Positions 51,943 through 61,084 of a DNA stretch of 64,000 nucleotides are shown piece after piece. Each line of letters starts with the position of its first letter. Position 1 is the first letter of the stretch. Under the pieces are notes generated by a model. That model was not told the DNA's origin, did no database searches, and saw only the letters and a program-made list of their open reading frames with translations. The DNA comes from Paraktedonobacter carboxidivorans (lineage in GTDB: Bacteria > Chloroflexota > Ktedonobacteria > Ktedonobacterales > Ktedonobacteraceae), in NCBI GenBank assembly GCA_041156125.1, contig JBEVTI010000002.1, positions 124,001 to 188,000 of the forward strand, in the 5' to 3' direction. The position numbers and the translations under genes are program-made.

Positions 51943-53388
51943 ATGCGTCGTACTAAAATCGTCTGTACCATTGGTCCGGCAACCAGCAGTGAAGAGCGGA
52001 TTGAACAGTTGATGCACGCGGGTATGAATGTTGCGCGCCTTAATTTTTCCCATGGTACCCACGAAGAGCATGCTCTTGTCATCGAGCGAATACGTGCTAT
52101 CTCTGCGCGGCTGGGCCTGGCTATTGCTATTTTGCAAGATTTACAAGGGCCAAAGATTCGGACTGGCGTATTGCGGGATAGAAAACCGGTTACGTTAGTA
52201 GATAACACAGCATTGGTCATCACTACTCGCGATGTTTTGGGAACCTCTGAGATCATTTCCACTACGTACCAGCAACTTCCCCAGGATGTCAAGTCCGGCG
52301 ATCGTATTCTGCTTAACGACGGCCTGTTAGAGTTGAGCGTGCTGGACAATGACGCGACTGATGTGCGTTGCCTGGTTGTGCATGGTGGCGAATTGGGAGA
52401 GCATAAGGGCATTAATCTGCCAGGCGTGGCTGTCAGTGCTCCGGCTCTGACAGAGAAAGATCGCGACGATCTCCACTTTGGCGTTATGCACGATATTGAT
52501 TATGTCGCGCTGAGCTTTGTGCGCAGACCAGAAGATATACTCGAAGCTAAACGGTATATTCGCGAGTTTCAGCTAGAACATAATGGGAAAAGCAAGAAAC
52601 ACCTGATGCCTATCCCTCTCATAGCGAAGCTAGAGAAACCAGAGGCAATTACACGCTTGAACGATATCCTCGATGTAGTTGATGGGGTGATGATTGCTCG
52701 CGGCGATCTAGGGGTAGAGATGCCGCCGGAGAAGGTGCCGTTGATCCAGAAACACATTATTGCCAGGTGTAATGAGCTGGGTTTACCCGTGATTACAGCG
52801 ACTCAGATGCTTGAGTCAATGATAGTCAATCCCCGCCCAACGCGCGCGGAGGTAAATGATGTCTCAAACGCTGTACTCGACAGGACTGACCTGGTAATGT
52901 TGAGTGCTGAGACGGCTTCCGGGGGATATCCGATAGAAGCGGTTCAAATGATGGAGCGGATTATTCTGGAAACAGAGGCCGGGGGTAAGACGTCTCAGCA
53001 GCCACTACGCCAGCGGCTGTCACAGGAAAAAGCGGTTAGCCATGCAGCTCGCACGCTTTCGGAAGAGGCGAGCGTTAAAGCCATTGTGGTTTTTACCCAG
53101 TCGGGTAATACGGCGCACCTGATTTCCCAGGATCGTCCCCGAACTCCCATTCTGGCCTTTACGCCGTCTGAGCGCGTGTATCGCCAGTTGGCTCTCTGGT
53201 GGGGTGTCTGGCCGCACTGTATCGAGATGCGGGGCTTTACCGATGAACTAATGGAGACAGCTGGTAAGCAATTGGTAGACGCCGGGCTCATTTGCACGGG
53301 CGAGTATGTCGTGGTTATGGGAGGTCTGCCATTTGGTACGCGGGCACGCACGAACTTTGTCAAGCTTCACCGGGTAGATTGTAAGTAA
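51943..53388 (+). CDS. pyk: Pyruvate kinase
   Basis: A 481-residue enzyme of typical length. It starts RRTKIVCTIGPATSSEERIE, has the substrate motif MNVARLNFSHG, the active-site lysine block IAKLEKPEAITRLNDILDV and ARGDLGVEMP, and the C-terminal allosteric domain. It transfers phosphate from PEP to ADP in glycolysis. It lacks the extra C-terminal phosphotransfer-like domain of some Bacilli. AGAGGGGGA precedes the ATG by 10 bases. The next operon begins about 140 bases later. Confidence 0.96.
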   Translation: MRRTKIVCTIGPATSSEERIEQLMHAGMNVARLNFSHGTHEEHALVIERIRAISARLGLAIAILQDLQGPKIRTGVLRDRKPVTLVDNTALVITTRDVLGTSEIISTTYQQLPQDVKSGDRILLNDGLLELSVLDNDATDVRCLVVHGGELGEHKGINLPGVAVSAPALTEKDRDDLHFGVMHDIDYVALSFVRRPEDILEAKRYIREFQLEHNGKSKKHLMPIPLIAKLEKPEAITRLNDILDVVDGVMIARGDLGVEMPPEKVPLIQKHIIARCNELGLPVITATQMLESMIVNPRPTRAEVNDVSNAVLDRTDLVMLSAETASGGYPIEAVQMMERIILETEAGGKTSQQPLRQRLSQEKAVSHAARTLSEEASVKAIVVFTQSGNTAHLISQDRPRTPILAFTPSERVYRQLALWWGVWPHCIEMRGFTDELMETAGKQLVDAGLICTGEYVVVMGGLPFGTRARTNFVKLHRVDCK

Positions 53389-53530
53389 ATTGGAGCAATC
53401 AAGCAAGGCAGGCAAGTTTATAGAACAAGCAGAGTTTAAGAGAACCGGCCCTATGTCTATATTGTCTATGACTTGTGCCTGAACGATGTGCAGAATCTTA
53501 TATAAAACAGCAGTTGTTAGCTGGAAAGAT

Positions 53531-53559
53531 TTGAAATCAACTCCCTCTGATGCTATACT
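53531..53559 (+). promoter_or_regulatory. Promoter of the aminotransferase-serA operon
   Basis: TTGAAA (53531-53536), 17-base spacer, TATACT (53554-53559). Confidence 0.75.
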
Positions 53560-53581
53560 GTGGGAAGAGAAAGATCAGTAA

Positions 53582-53613
53582 CGCGGCGGATACACTGACC
53601 GTATTCCGCCGCG
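53582..53613 (+). promoter_or_regulatory. Leader hairpin of the serine operon
   Basis: CGCGGCGGA (53582-53590) pairs perfectly with TCCGCCGCG (53605-53613) across 14 bases, about 16 bases after the transcription start. The leader then continues about 75 bases to the gene. It may stabilise or attenuate the transcript; it has no T-run and no T-box or riboswitch that I recognise. Confidence 0.45.
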
Positions 53614-53687
53614 CCTTGTTTGCAACGAGGCAGCAGAGGATCTCATGTAATAATCGGCTTAATGCAGCCGTTCAGATGGAGAAAACC

Positions 53688-54845
53688 ATGACCACCCAAA
53701 CACGCAAAGCTATTCCCGTTCCTCAGGTTGAGCCTCGTCAACCCATCCCAAACCAGAATCTGCGCGTGCCCGGCCCGACGCCGGTGCCCGAACGTATTCT
53801 GGCTGAGATGGCCAGGCCTATGATTAATCACCGCGGGCCAGAATTCTCGGCCATCTTGCGCCGGGTTACTGCCCGCCTGCAATATTTTTTCCAGACTGCC
53901 GCGCCTGTGATGACTTTTCCGGCCTCTGGTACTGGCGGTCAGGAAGCCGCTGTCGCGAATCTGTTCTCGACCGGCGACCATGTGATCGCGATTTCGATCG
54001 GCAACTTTGGCGATCGCCTGGCGACTATCGCTCGCAAATTCGGTCTGCAAGTGACCATGATCTCGTTCCCCTGGGGCGAGGCAGCCAATCCTGATGTGGT
54101 GGAAGCACAGTTGAAAAGCAGCGCTCCTTATAAAGGTGTGCTGGTGACGCATAACGAGACCTCAACCGGTGTGACCAACGATATTGAAACTCTGAGCAAG
54201 GTCATTCGCGCTCACAACCCCAATGCGTTGATCGTGGTTGATGCGGTAAGTTCGCTGGGCTGCGCGCCGCTGGAGATGGACCCCTGGGATTTGGATGTGG
54301 TCTTTACCGGTTCGCAGAAGGGCTGGATGACGCCTCCCGGACTGATGATGATAGCTGCTGGCCCACGCGCTGTCGAGGCTAATAAAACCGCGAATCTGCC
54401 GCGCTACTACTTCGACTGGCAGTTAGCACTGAAAAGTCTGGAAAAAGGTCAGCATCCGACGACACCACCGGTCTCGCTATTCTACGCTCTGGATCTGGCC
54501 CTGGAGTTGATGCTGGAAGAGGGGCGCGAGACGATTTTTGCCCGCCACCAGAGCATTGGCGACTATGTACGCAACCGCGCCAAAGCTTTTGGCCTGAAGT
54601 TGCTGGCCGATCATCCCTATGCATCTAATACTGTCTCGGCTATATACACGCCTGCGGGCATTGAAACCAAAACGTTGCTCAAAAAAATGCTTGAAAACGA
54701 CAAGGTTGTGCTCGCGGGTGGTCAAGGGCAATTAGATGGCAAGATTTTCCGCCTCGGCCACCTGGGCTACGTTACACAGCAAGATCTCGCCGAAGCTCTC
54801 GATAGTCTGGAAATGCGTCTCACAGATCTAGGCTATAAGAAGTAG
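53688..54845 (+). CDS. Serine-pyruvate / alanine-glyoxylate aminotransferase family protein
   Basis: A 385-residue class-V PLP enzyme. LRVPGPTPVPERILAEMARP at the N-terminus, TFPASGTGGQEAAVANLF, VDAVSSLGCAPLEMD, and the PLP lysine motif FTGSQKGWMTPPGL identify it. In combination with the following serA it most likely supplies serine (serine-glyoxylate, alanine-glyoxylate or phosphoserine transamination); the exact pair of substrates cannot be told. ATG 53688 has GGAG six bases upstream; the reading frame is open further upstream but without a ribosome site. It is 16 bases from serA. Confidence 0.9.
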   Translation: MTTQTRKAIPVPQVEPRQPIPNQNLRVPGPTPVPERILAEMARPMINHRGPEFSAILRRVTARLQYFFQTAAPVMTFPASGTGGQEAAVANLFSTGDHVIAISIGNFGDRLATIARKFGLQVTMISFPWGEAANPDVVEAQLKSSAPYKGVLVTHNETSTGVTNDIETLSKVIRAHNPNALIVVDAVSSLGCAPLEMDPWDLDVVFTGSQKGWMTPPGLMMIAAGPRAVEANKTANLPRYYFDWQLALKSLEKGQHPTTPPVSLFYALDLALELMLEEGRETIFARHQSIGDYVRNRAKAFGLKLLADHPYASNTVSAIYTPAGIETKTLLKKMLENDKVVLAGGQGQLDGKIFRLGHLGYVTQQDLAEALDSLEMRLTDLGYKK

Positions 54846-54861
54846 AGAGGATTGGAACCCG

Positions 54862-56574
54862 ATGGGAGTAGAGGAACAGAACGAGGGCTCTGCGGTGCCC
54901 AAAATACTGATCGCGGATGAGATCGCGACGGAAGGTCTGGATCTTTTGCGCACCGAGTTGCCTGAGGCAAAGATTGATGTCCGCCCAGGTCTCAAGCCAG
55001 ATCAACTACGCGCAATCATCGGTGAGTATTCAGCCCTGATTGTGCGCAGCGCGACTCAGGTGACCGCTGATATTCTTGCTGAAGCCGGGAAACTGAAGAT
55101 CGTCGGGCGCGCGGGTGTGGGCGTGGACAATATCGATACGGAGGCCGCAACCAGGCTTGGCATTATGGTGGTCAATTCACCGACCGGCAATATCGTGGCG
55201 GCGGCTGAACATACTATCGCGATGCTGATGTCGCTGGCGCGACACGTACCCGAGGCGAGTAGCAGTACTAAAGCCGGGAAATGGGAAAAGAACCGCTTTA
55301 TGGGCATTGAGGTGCGCCATAAAATCCTTGGTGTGATCGGACTGGGCAAAGTTGGTGCCGAGGTTACGAAACGCGCGCAGGGACTGGAGATGCAAGTCAT
55401 CGCTTTCGATCCCTATATCTCTCCTGAACTGGCGAACAAGCTGGGTGTGGCTATGCTCACTCTCGACGAAGTTTTGCAACAGGCCGATTTTATCACGCTA
55501 CATACCTCGCTGACCAGCGGCCCTAATGGGACACGCGGACTGATCAGCGTACGTGAACTGGAACTGATGAAGCCCACGGCGCGTCTAATCAACTGCGCGC
55601 GCGGTGGCCTGATCGACGAAGAAGCTTTGCTGCACGCACTGAAGGATGGGCGCATCGCTGGTGTGGCTCTAGATGTTTTTAGCCAGGAACCTATTCGCGA
55701 TAGCGAGATCCTCAAAGAACTGCTGGCAAACGAGCGCGTGGTTGCGACACCTCACCTGGGGGCTTCGACCGAAGAGGCGCAGGTAAGCGTGGCGACCGAT
55801 GTGGCTGAGCAAGTGGTCTCGGTGCTACGCGGTGGCTTCCCGCGCGCCGCGGTCAACGCGCCGCTGATCCTGCCGGAAACGTTGCGCTTTTTGCAACCCT
55901 ATATGCAGCTAGTAGAGAAAATGGGTCGCCTCTATACGCAGCTCCAGCCGGGTCCACTAAGCAGGATCGAACTGGCGTGCAGCGGCGATATCGCCAACTA
56001 CGATCTACGTCCGCTCAAGTCGGCCCTGATCAAGGGTCTGCTAGAGTCAGTTTCGGACGCACATGTGAATATGATCAACGCGCCCACACTGGCCAAACAG
56101 TGGGGCCTGGAGATCATTGAGCAAAAATCGTCCACACCTGCCGAGTTCGCTAATCTGATTACTATGCGCGTGCTCGCTAGCAACGGCTATACTTCGTCCT
56201 TTGCTGGCAAGCCTGGCTCTGGTGATGAACAGATTGAGGTGCTCAGCGGCTCGGTTATGCACGGTACCCCGCGCATTGTGCAGATCGGACGCTATTGGAC
56301 GGAGATTGTGCCAGAGGGCTATATTCTCTTCTGCCGCAACTACGACCAGCCAGGGATGATCGGACGTGTCGGGACTGTGCTGGGCAAGGCAAATGTAAAT
56401 ATTCGCCATATGGATGTCGGTCCAAGTGTACGCGTACCCCATACGCGCGATCCTCAACAGCCGTCCGCTACCGCGTTAATGCTCGTCTCGGTTGATGAAC
56501 CTATCCCCGACTGGGCACTGGCTGAGATCGGCGAGGCTGGTAATATCTTTGGCCTGACCCTGGTGAAACTGTAA
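54862..56574 (+). CDS. serA: D-3-phosphoglycerate dehydrogenase
   Basis: A 570-residue long-form SerA. The NAD-binding core has LKIVGRAGVGVDNIDTEAA, LGVIGLGKVGAEVTKRAQG, LINCARGGLIDEEAL and the catalytic His in TPHLGASTEEAQ. The later part has the allosteric substrate-binding domain and a C-terminal ACT domain (NYDQPGMIGRVGTVLGKANV), where serine usually inhibits. The ACT domain carries a small insertion with VPHTRDPQQPSA, not usual in the family. It makes 3-phosphohydroxypyruvate, the first step of serine synthesis. GAGAGGA precedes the ATG. Confidence 0.95.
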   Translation: MGVEEQNEGSAVPKILIADEIATEGLDLLRTELPEAKIDVRPGLKPDQLRAIIGEYSALIVRSATQVTADILAEAGKLKIVGRAGVGVDNIDTEAATRLGIMVVNSPTGNIVAAAEHTIAMLMSLARHVPEASSSTKAGKWEKNRFMGIEVRHKILGVIGLGKVGAEVTKRAQGLEMQVIAFDPYISPELANKLGVAMLTLDEVLQQADFITLHTSLTSGPNGTRGLISVRELELMKPTARLINCARGGLIDEEALLHALKDGRIAGVALDVFSQEPIRDSEILKELLANERVVATPHLGASTEEAQVSVATDVAEQVVSVLRGGFPRAAVNAPLILPETLRFLQPYMQLVEKMGRLYTQLQPGPLSRIELACSGDIANYDLRPLKSALIKGLLESVSDAHVNMINAPTLAKQWGLEIIEQKSSTPAEFANLITMRVLASNGYTSSFAGKPGSGDEQIEVLSGSVMHGTPRIVQIGRYWTEIVPEGYILFCRNYDQPGMIGRVGTVLGKANVNIRHMDVGPSVRVPHTRDPQQPSATALMLVSVDEPIPDWALAEIGEAGNIFGLTLVKL

Positions 56575-56595
56575 AACCTCTATCCTCTAAAGAGA

Positions 56596-56632
56596 GAGCA
56601 GGGGATGCGTCAAATAGATGCATCCCCTGCTC
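56596..56632. terminator. Terminator between serA and dedA
   Basis: GAGCAGGGGATGC (56596-56608) pairs perfectly with 56620-56632 across 11 bases, between convergent genes. Confidence 0.7.
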
Positions 56633-56646
56633 GCTTTAGAACCTAT

Positions 56647-57312
56647 CTATACCTCTAATAAGTCGTGATCCCTGACTGGCAGCGGGTCCCCGCGACTCAG
56701 ACGTTTTTTGAGATAAGCATTCAGGGCATGCCTGACAAAGAAGTAGCCGAGCACCAGAACCAGGCATACGCCAAGCGTGGGTAATGTATAGGTCTGCACA
56801 AGGTAGAGGGCCTGTTGCCAACGCGGTCCCAGTTCCCACCCTACGATAAGAAATGTCACACACCAGATAAGCGAGCCGCTGGCTGCTGCCAGCAGAAAAC
56901 GCAGGAATGGCATGGACGCAATACCAGCAGGGAAGCAGGCAAAGGGACGAATATAGGGCAAAACACGCGAGAAGAAAATCATGCGCCCACCCGCGCGCTG
57001 AAACCAGCGTTGAGCCAGGACCATTTTCTGGGCGTCGATACGCAAGAGGTGTGCCAGACGGTACAGTAACTTTTCGCCATAACGGCGTCCAAGGCCATAC
57101 GCGCAACAGGCCCCAAGAGTACTTCCCAGAAGTGCAACGACCATTAACAGGCCAAGATGCAGACTTCCATGCGCAGCCATCGCCCCAGCAAGCAATAATA
57201 TCGTGGTGTTAACCACAGGAATACCGCTGCTCTCCAGTAAAAGCAAGATCAAGACCAGCAGATAAATGAGCAATGGAGGAATATGTTGATATGTATGGAC
57301 TATAAAATCCAC
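56647..57312 (-). CDS. DedA-family membrane protein
   Basis: A 221-residue membrane protein of the DedA/VTT (SNARE-associated) family. The first helix is followed by LLLLESSGIPVVNTTILLLAGA, then GLGRRYGEKLL, and the hairpin FFSRVLPYIRPFACFPAGIA with the conserved acidic/basic residues. Some members return undecaprenyl or phosphatidylethanolamine lipids across the membrane; the substrate here is unknown. GTG 57312 with AAGGA seven bases upstream is the start. Confidence 0.88.
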   Translation of the reverse strand: MDFIVHTYQHIPPLLIYLLVLILLLLESSGIPVVNTTILLLAGAMAAHGSLHLGLLMVVALLGSTLGACCAYGLGRRYGEKLLYRLAHLLRIDAQKMVLAQRWFQRAGGRMIFFSRVLPYIRPFACFPAGIASMPFLRFLLAAASGSLIWCVTFLIVGWELGPRWQQALYLVQTYTLPTLGVCLVLVLGYFFVRHALNAYLKKRLSRGDPLPVRDHDLLEV

Positions 57313-57904
57313 GCAACGATCCTTTTCCCAAACTTCTCGCCATCACGCGAGTTTACAATATCATAGTTTTCCTGTGTTATAAGACGATCAAAGGTTTGTC
57401 AGAGTTGCATAGGATTCTTCACACCTGAGCAAGCAGAGCGCTTCCCAGGCAAGTTTAATGCCCATGTAAACTCTTAAATTGGCCAGCAAAAAGTCCCAGA
57501 ATGCAACTAGCAGGAACAGGAAACGTAGTATAAAGCAAATCTAGACTCTGCTAGAAAAGCAAATTTCCAGCACTACGCAGGAAAATGTAGTAGGATAGCT
57601 AGAGCGGTCAGAGCAAACGCTTGCTAGAAAAACGTTCGGATCGAACGTTTCTCTAATGAGAATGGACCTAGACAAATTACCTGGCTTGTGACTCTTCAGG
57701 TACCCTTTACACTTTGCCCATGGGTCCTGATAAAAGTGGGGGTTTGCGCGAGGATATCCCTTTTGTACGCCCCGGAGACGGCTACTCTGGCCAGGGATTA
57801 CCACTCCCCTGGTTGAATAGTTACCTCAGCTTTTGGTGATAATACCTGATGCACTCTCTGTGACACATCCATCGCTACGATGAATAACGAAGGAAATATT
57901 ACTT
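57313..57904. other. Intergenic region before the MFS gene
   Basis: About 590 bases. A near-perfect palindrome lies at 57626-57654. The motif GCTAGAAAA occurs twice (near 57549 and 57623). A possible weak -10 (GATAAT, 57837-57842) could serve the MFS gene. The leftward frame at 57541-57804 shows no family signal. Confidence 0.4.
57626..57654. promoter_or_regulatory. Operator-like 29-bp palindrome
   Basis: AAACGTTCG-GAT-CGAACGTTT (57630-57650) is perfect, and four more base pairs outside match with one mismatch. Such symmetry suits a dimeric repressor of the TetR or LacI kind controlling the dedA or MFS gene. Confidence 0.55.
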
Positions 57905-59239
57905 ATGTCAGCAAAGACGCCAGAGCGCGCGAATTCTCCGAAAACACAACGTGGCCAGCCGACACGAGGGCAGGCACGTTTCGCTTTTACAGTACTTCTG
58001 GTGGTCAATATACTGAACTATGCGGACCGCTATGTGCTGTCAGCAGTCCTGCCGAAAATTCGGAGTGATCTAGGCTTGACTCCTTTGCAAGAGGGGTTGC
58101 TCGGATCGTCATTTCTGCTAGTCTACGCCATTGCTACGCTGCCACTGGGGGTCTGGGCTGACAGAAGTGTACGCAAAAATATTGTGAGCGCATGTGTTGC
58201 TATATGGAGCATCGCGACAGTTTTTGTGGGCCTGGCGCGCAATTTTACGCAGATTTTCTTCATGCGTTCAGTGCTGGGCATTGGTGAGGCTGGCTACGCG
58301 CCTTCTTCGCTTTCGCTGCTCGGCGACTATTTCTCTAAAGAGCATCGCGGGCGTGTGCTCTCCTACTGGTCGATGGGCACATTGCTAGGTGCTGCCTTTG
58401 GCTTTACGCTTGGCGGACTGGTCGCGGACGCCTTTGGCTGGCGCTGGGCCTTCTATATTGTTGGCCTGCCCGGCCTGCTCTGCGCTTTCCTGGCCTGGCG
58501 CATGACCGAGCCAGCGCGTGGGGCTTTTGAAACCCTTGACGAAAAAAGCGCTGTGGAGACTACCGCTTACGAGTCAGAGACGTATGGCCACGGAAGCATC
58601 GGTAAGGATTTCTGGGGTACGGTGAAAAAATTGCGCGCTATCCCAACCTACTGGGTTCTGGTGGGCGCACTGATCTTTAGCTTTTTTACCATTGGCGGCA
58701 CATCCTTCTGGTTACCAAGCTATATTGTTGAAGATTTCCATATGAGCGTAGGAAGGTCTGGTCTGCTTTCTGGCCTTGTACTGGTGACAAGTGGCCTGGT
58801 TGGCACAGTCGTAGGGGGCTGGCTGGCCGATGCGTTGCAAAAACGCTTCCCTCAGGGTCGCCTGCTGGTTGCCACGTTGGGGCTGTTACTGGGTGCGCCG
58901 CTTGTGCTGCTGGCACTTCTTTTACATACACTTGTGCCGTTTGTGGTGGTCTTCATTCTAGCGGGGATCTGCTTGAACTTCTGCACAGGACCGCTCAACG
59001 CTGTCATTCAGGATGTTATCGCGCCTGAGATGCGCGCGACCGCTGTCGGTCTCTCGCTACTGCTGGCCCACCTGCTGGGCGATGCCGCCGCGCCGTTCTT
59101 GATTGGCGCGCTGGCTGGCAAAATCTCGTTGGGTCTGGCAATGACGCTGACAGCTCCTACCAGCCTGTTTATCGCAGGTGTGATTTGCCTGCTGGGCCTG
59201 CGTACGGTGGTTGCGGATATGCAAAACATGAAAAGGTAG
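57905..59239 (+). CDS. MFS transporter (spinster-like)
   Basis: A 444-residue, 12-helix transporter. VVNILNYADRYVLSAVLPKI and the following GLLGSSFLLVYAIATLPLGV, then LGVWADRSVRKN (the MFS loop 2-3 motif), GIGEAGYAPSSLSLLGDYF and GFTLGGLVADAFGWRWAFYI are typical of the spinster/Spns-like and hexuronate transporter groups. A charged cytosolic loop (residues 195-235) joins the halves. Substrate unknown. AAGGAA precedes the ATG by nine bases. It shares its terminator with tRNA-Gly. Confidence 0.9.
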   Translation: MSAKTPERANSPKTQRGQPTRGQARFAFTVLLVVNILNYADRYVLSAVLPKIRSDLGLTPLQEGLLGSSFLLVYAIATLPLGVWADRSVRKNIVSACVAIWSIATVFVGLARNFTQIFFMRSVLGIGEAGYAPSSLSLLGDYFSKEHRGRVLSYWSMGTLLGAAFGFTLGGLVADAFGWRWAFYIVGLPGLLCAFLAWRMTEPARGAFETLDEKSAVETTAYESETYGHGSIGKDFWGTVKKLRAIPTYWVLVGALIFSFFTIGGTSFWLPSYIVEDFHMSVGRSGLLSGLVLVTSGLVGTVVGGWLADALQKRFPQGRLLVATLGLLLGAPLVLLALLLHTLVPFVVVFILAGICLNFCTGPLNAVIQDVIAPEMRATAVGLSLLLAHLLGDAAAPFLIGALAGKISLGLAMTLTAPTSLFIAGVICLLGLRTVVADMQNMKR

Positions 59240-59317
59240 TCAATTCCAGACTAAGTGCAATAACTGGCAGTAGACGATTTTATGCTGCCAGTTAGGGGTA
59301 GGGAACGCGAACGCAAT

Positions 59318-59349
59318 AAAAAGCCTCCAATTATATGTGGAGGCTTTTT
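59318..59349. terminator. Bidirectional terminator of the MFS gene and tRNA-Gly
   Basis: AAAAAGCCTCCA (59318-59329) pairs perfectly with 59338-59349, ending in a T-run in both directions. Confidence 0.9.
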
Positions 59350-59353
59350 AGCA

Positions 59354-59425
59354 AGCGGGTTACGGGATTCGAACCCGTGGTCTCAACTTTGGGAAAGTCG
59401 CATGTTACCACTACACCAAACCCGC
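59354..59425 (-). tRNA. tRNA-Gly (anticodon CCC)
   Basis: A 72-base cloverleaf on the minus strand: acceptor stem GCGGGTT with AACCCGC, anticodon stem CGACT/AGTTG with loop TTCCCAA (anticodon CCC, reads GGG), T-arm with GGTTCGAATCC, and discriminator U. CCA is not encoded. Confidence 0.93.
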
Positions 59426-59447
59426 GTAGGACTTCCTGACACGCTGG

Positions 59448-59476
59448 ATTATAGCCGATAAAGATAAGAAAGTCAA
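59448..59476 (-). promoter_or_regulatory. Promoter of tRNA-Gly
   Basis: On the minus strand TTGACT (59471-59476), 17-base spacer, TATAAT (59448-59453). Confidence 0.8.
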
Positions 59477-59752
59477 GCTTTAGCACGAAAACTTCGCACT
59501 TTCCCGCTCGGTTTATGATATGATTATGATACTTTATATCGCGCCTGACAATTCGTTCTTAACTAGTAGTGGTCTGTCAAATTGCGTTTGCAACGCACAG
59601 TTGCGCGACAGAGGGCGAAGTGGGCACAACCCCTGGCCCTGGCAGAGAACAACGGTCCACACTTTCGGCATCACGTGTTGAAACTTTGACGGGATACATA
59701 GGACTCATACAAATAAAGTTAATGCGCAGTTGACGCGCAGCAGGAGGACGGC

Positions 59753-60502
59753 ATGGGTATTTTCTCACGCATCGCGACTTTCTTTAGGATTCGCGCAAAT
59801 GCGGCCCTTGACAAGGCTGAAAATCCAGGGCAGGTGATGGATTATTCGTACAGCAAGCAGCTCGAGCAACTGCAGCAGATTAAACGCTCAATCGCTGACG
59901 TGGCAACCGCGAAAAGCCGCCTGGAACTCCAGCAATCGCAAACCCTTACCCAACTCAACAAACGCGATCAGCAGGCCCGCGATGCCATGAAGGCGGGGCG
60001 TGAAGACCTGGCACGCCAGGCCTTACAAGAGAAAGAGACAGGGCTGGTCCAGGTTAACGGTCTGGAACAGCAAATTTCGCAGTTGCGCGACCAGCAGGAG
60101 AAATTGCTGACCATGCAGAGCACTGTGAATAAGCGCGTAGAGGCGTTCCGCACTCAGAAAGAGATGGTTAAAGCCCAGTATAACGCGGCTCAAGCCCAGG
60201 TGAAGATTAATGAGACGCTGACCGGGATGTCCGAAGAGGCAGGCGAGATGAACCTGGCGATGCAGCGCGCGCAGGATAAGGTTTTGAATATGCAAGCGCG
60301 CGCAAACGCCATGGAAACGCTGATTGAAGCCGATGATATAAGCGTGCAGTTGTTACCTGCCGGCAGCAGCACACTTGACCGCGAGTTGCAAAAAATCTCT
60401 GCTGACCAGAGCGTTGAGGCTCAACTCCAGGCTCTGAAACAGGATTTGCTGCTCGGAGGTCCAGACGCAGGACAAAAACAAATTGAAGGGCCAGCCTCTT
60501 AA
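59753..60502 (+). CDS. PspA/IM30-family protein
   Basis: A 249-residue, almost wholly helical protein. It begins MGIFSRIATFFRIRANAALD with an amphipathic helix, continues with ENPGQVMDYSYSKQLEQLQQIKRS and a long coiled coil, and ends with an extra helix as in PspA/Vipp1 proteins. It binds and protects stressed membranes and forms oligomeric rods or rings. AGGAGGAC precedes the ATG by three bases. It stands alone, without pspBC-like partners, and converges with a small gene to its right. Confidence 0.92.
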   Translation: MGIFSRIATFFRIRANAALDKAENPGQVMDYSYSKQLEQLQQIKRSIADVATAKSRLELQQSQTLTQLNKRDQQARDAMKAGREDLARQALQEKETGLVQVNGLEQQISQLRDQQEKLLTMQSTVNKRVEAFRTQKEMVKAQYNAAQAQVKINETLTGMSEEAGEMNLAMQRAQDKVLNMQARANAMETLIEADDISVQLLPAGSSTLDRELQKISADQSVEAQLQALKQDLLLGGPDAGQKQIEGPAS

Positions 60503-60509
60503 AGGCTGG

Positions 60510-60860
60510 CTAATTCTTCTTCTTCTCTTTCTCTTTTTTGGCCTTATAGAATGACTTGGGCTTGGGACGGCGTTCGGCCTCCAGATAGGCAGCAGGGGCC
60601 GCATCTTCGCGATCTCGTATCTCCGCGTCATCCCGCTCGCTAATCAGTTCCTGGAGATCGTTGTAGACATTATAGTTATCAAGCGCTTCATTCATACGCA
60701 ACATATGTCGAAGCACTTGAATTTGCGACATATTTGTTTTGTCTTGCTTCGCCGGCTCCGCCCGTTTCAGGAGCTTCTCAACCAGATCCATGCTGTCGTC
60801 ATGTGCGCCTATTCCCTCCAGGCGTTCGCGTACGACAAGCAACTGCTCATACAGGTTCAT
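60510..60860 (-). CDS. Small charged hypothetical protein
   Basis: A 116-residue soluble protein that I do not recognise. Residues 1-80 are helical (MNLYEQLLVVRERLEGIGAH, then ILRHMLRMNEALDNYN-like), followed by an acidic part and a very basic tail (PKPKSFYKAKKEKEKKK). GGGGAG lies eight bases before ATG 60860, which supports this start over one 19 codons earlier. It ends seven bases from the convergent pspA gene, so it may be co-inherited with it. Confidence 0.7.
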   Translation of the reverse strand: MNLYEQLLVVRERLEGIGAHDDSMDLVEKLLKRAEPAKQDKTNMSQIQVLRHMLRMNEALDNYNVYNDLQELISERDDAEIRDREDAAPAAYLEAERRPKPKSFYKAKKEKEKKKN

Positions 60861-60967
60861 ATAAATGACTCCCCTTCTTCTGTAATGGCAATCAATCTTC
60901 TGGGAGCATGGTAACATAGCCTGTTTCCCGCGTCAAATGGCCTGGTTCTATACCCAGGATTAATTGC

Positions 60968-60996
60968 CAGGGCCAGCTACAAAGTGTTTGGCCCTG
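60968..60996 (-). terminator. Weak hairpin after the sigma factor gene
   Basis: CAGGGCCA (60968-60975) pairs with TGGCCCTG (60989-60996). It is about 90 bases beyond the sigma stop, with no T-run. Confidence 0.35.
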
Positions 60997-61084
60997 TTAG
61001 TCTATTCACAGAAAAAACAGGCGAGCGAGGTCACCCTTGAGAAGATAGAGTTGGCTGGCCAATTACTGAGGATGGGCAAAGGTC

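Noticed and set aside
53389..53687. T-box or amino-acid riboswitch before the serine operon
   Set aside because: Only a simple 9-bp hairpin is visible, with no AGGGTGG-type T-box core or terminator.
57541..57804. 87-codon leftward frame
   Set aside because: It lies in an A/T-rich gap with a palindrome, and the translation has no recognisable features.
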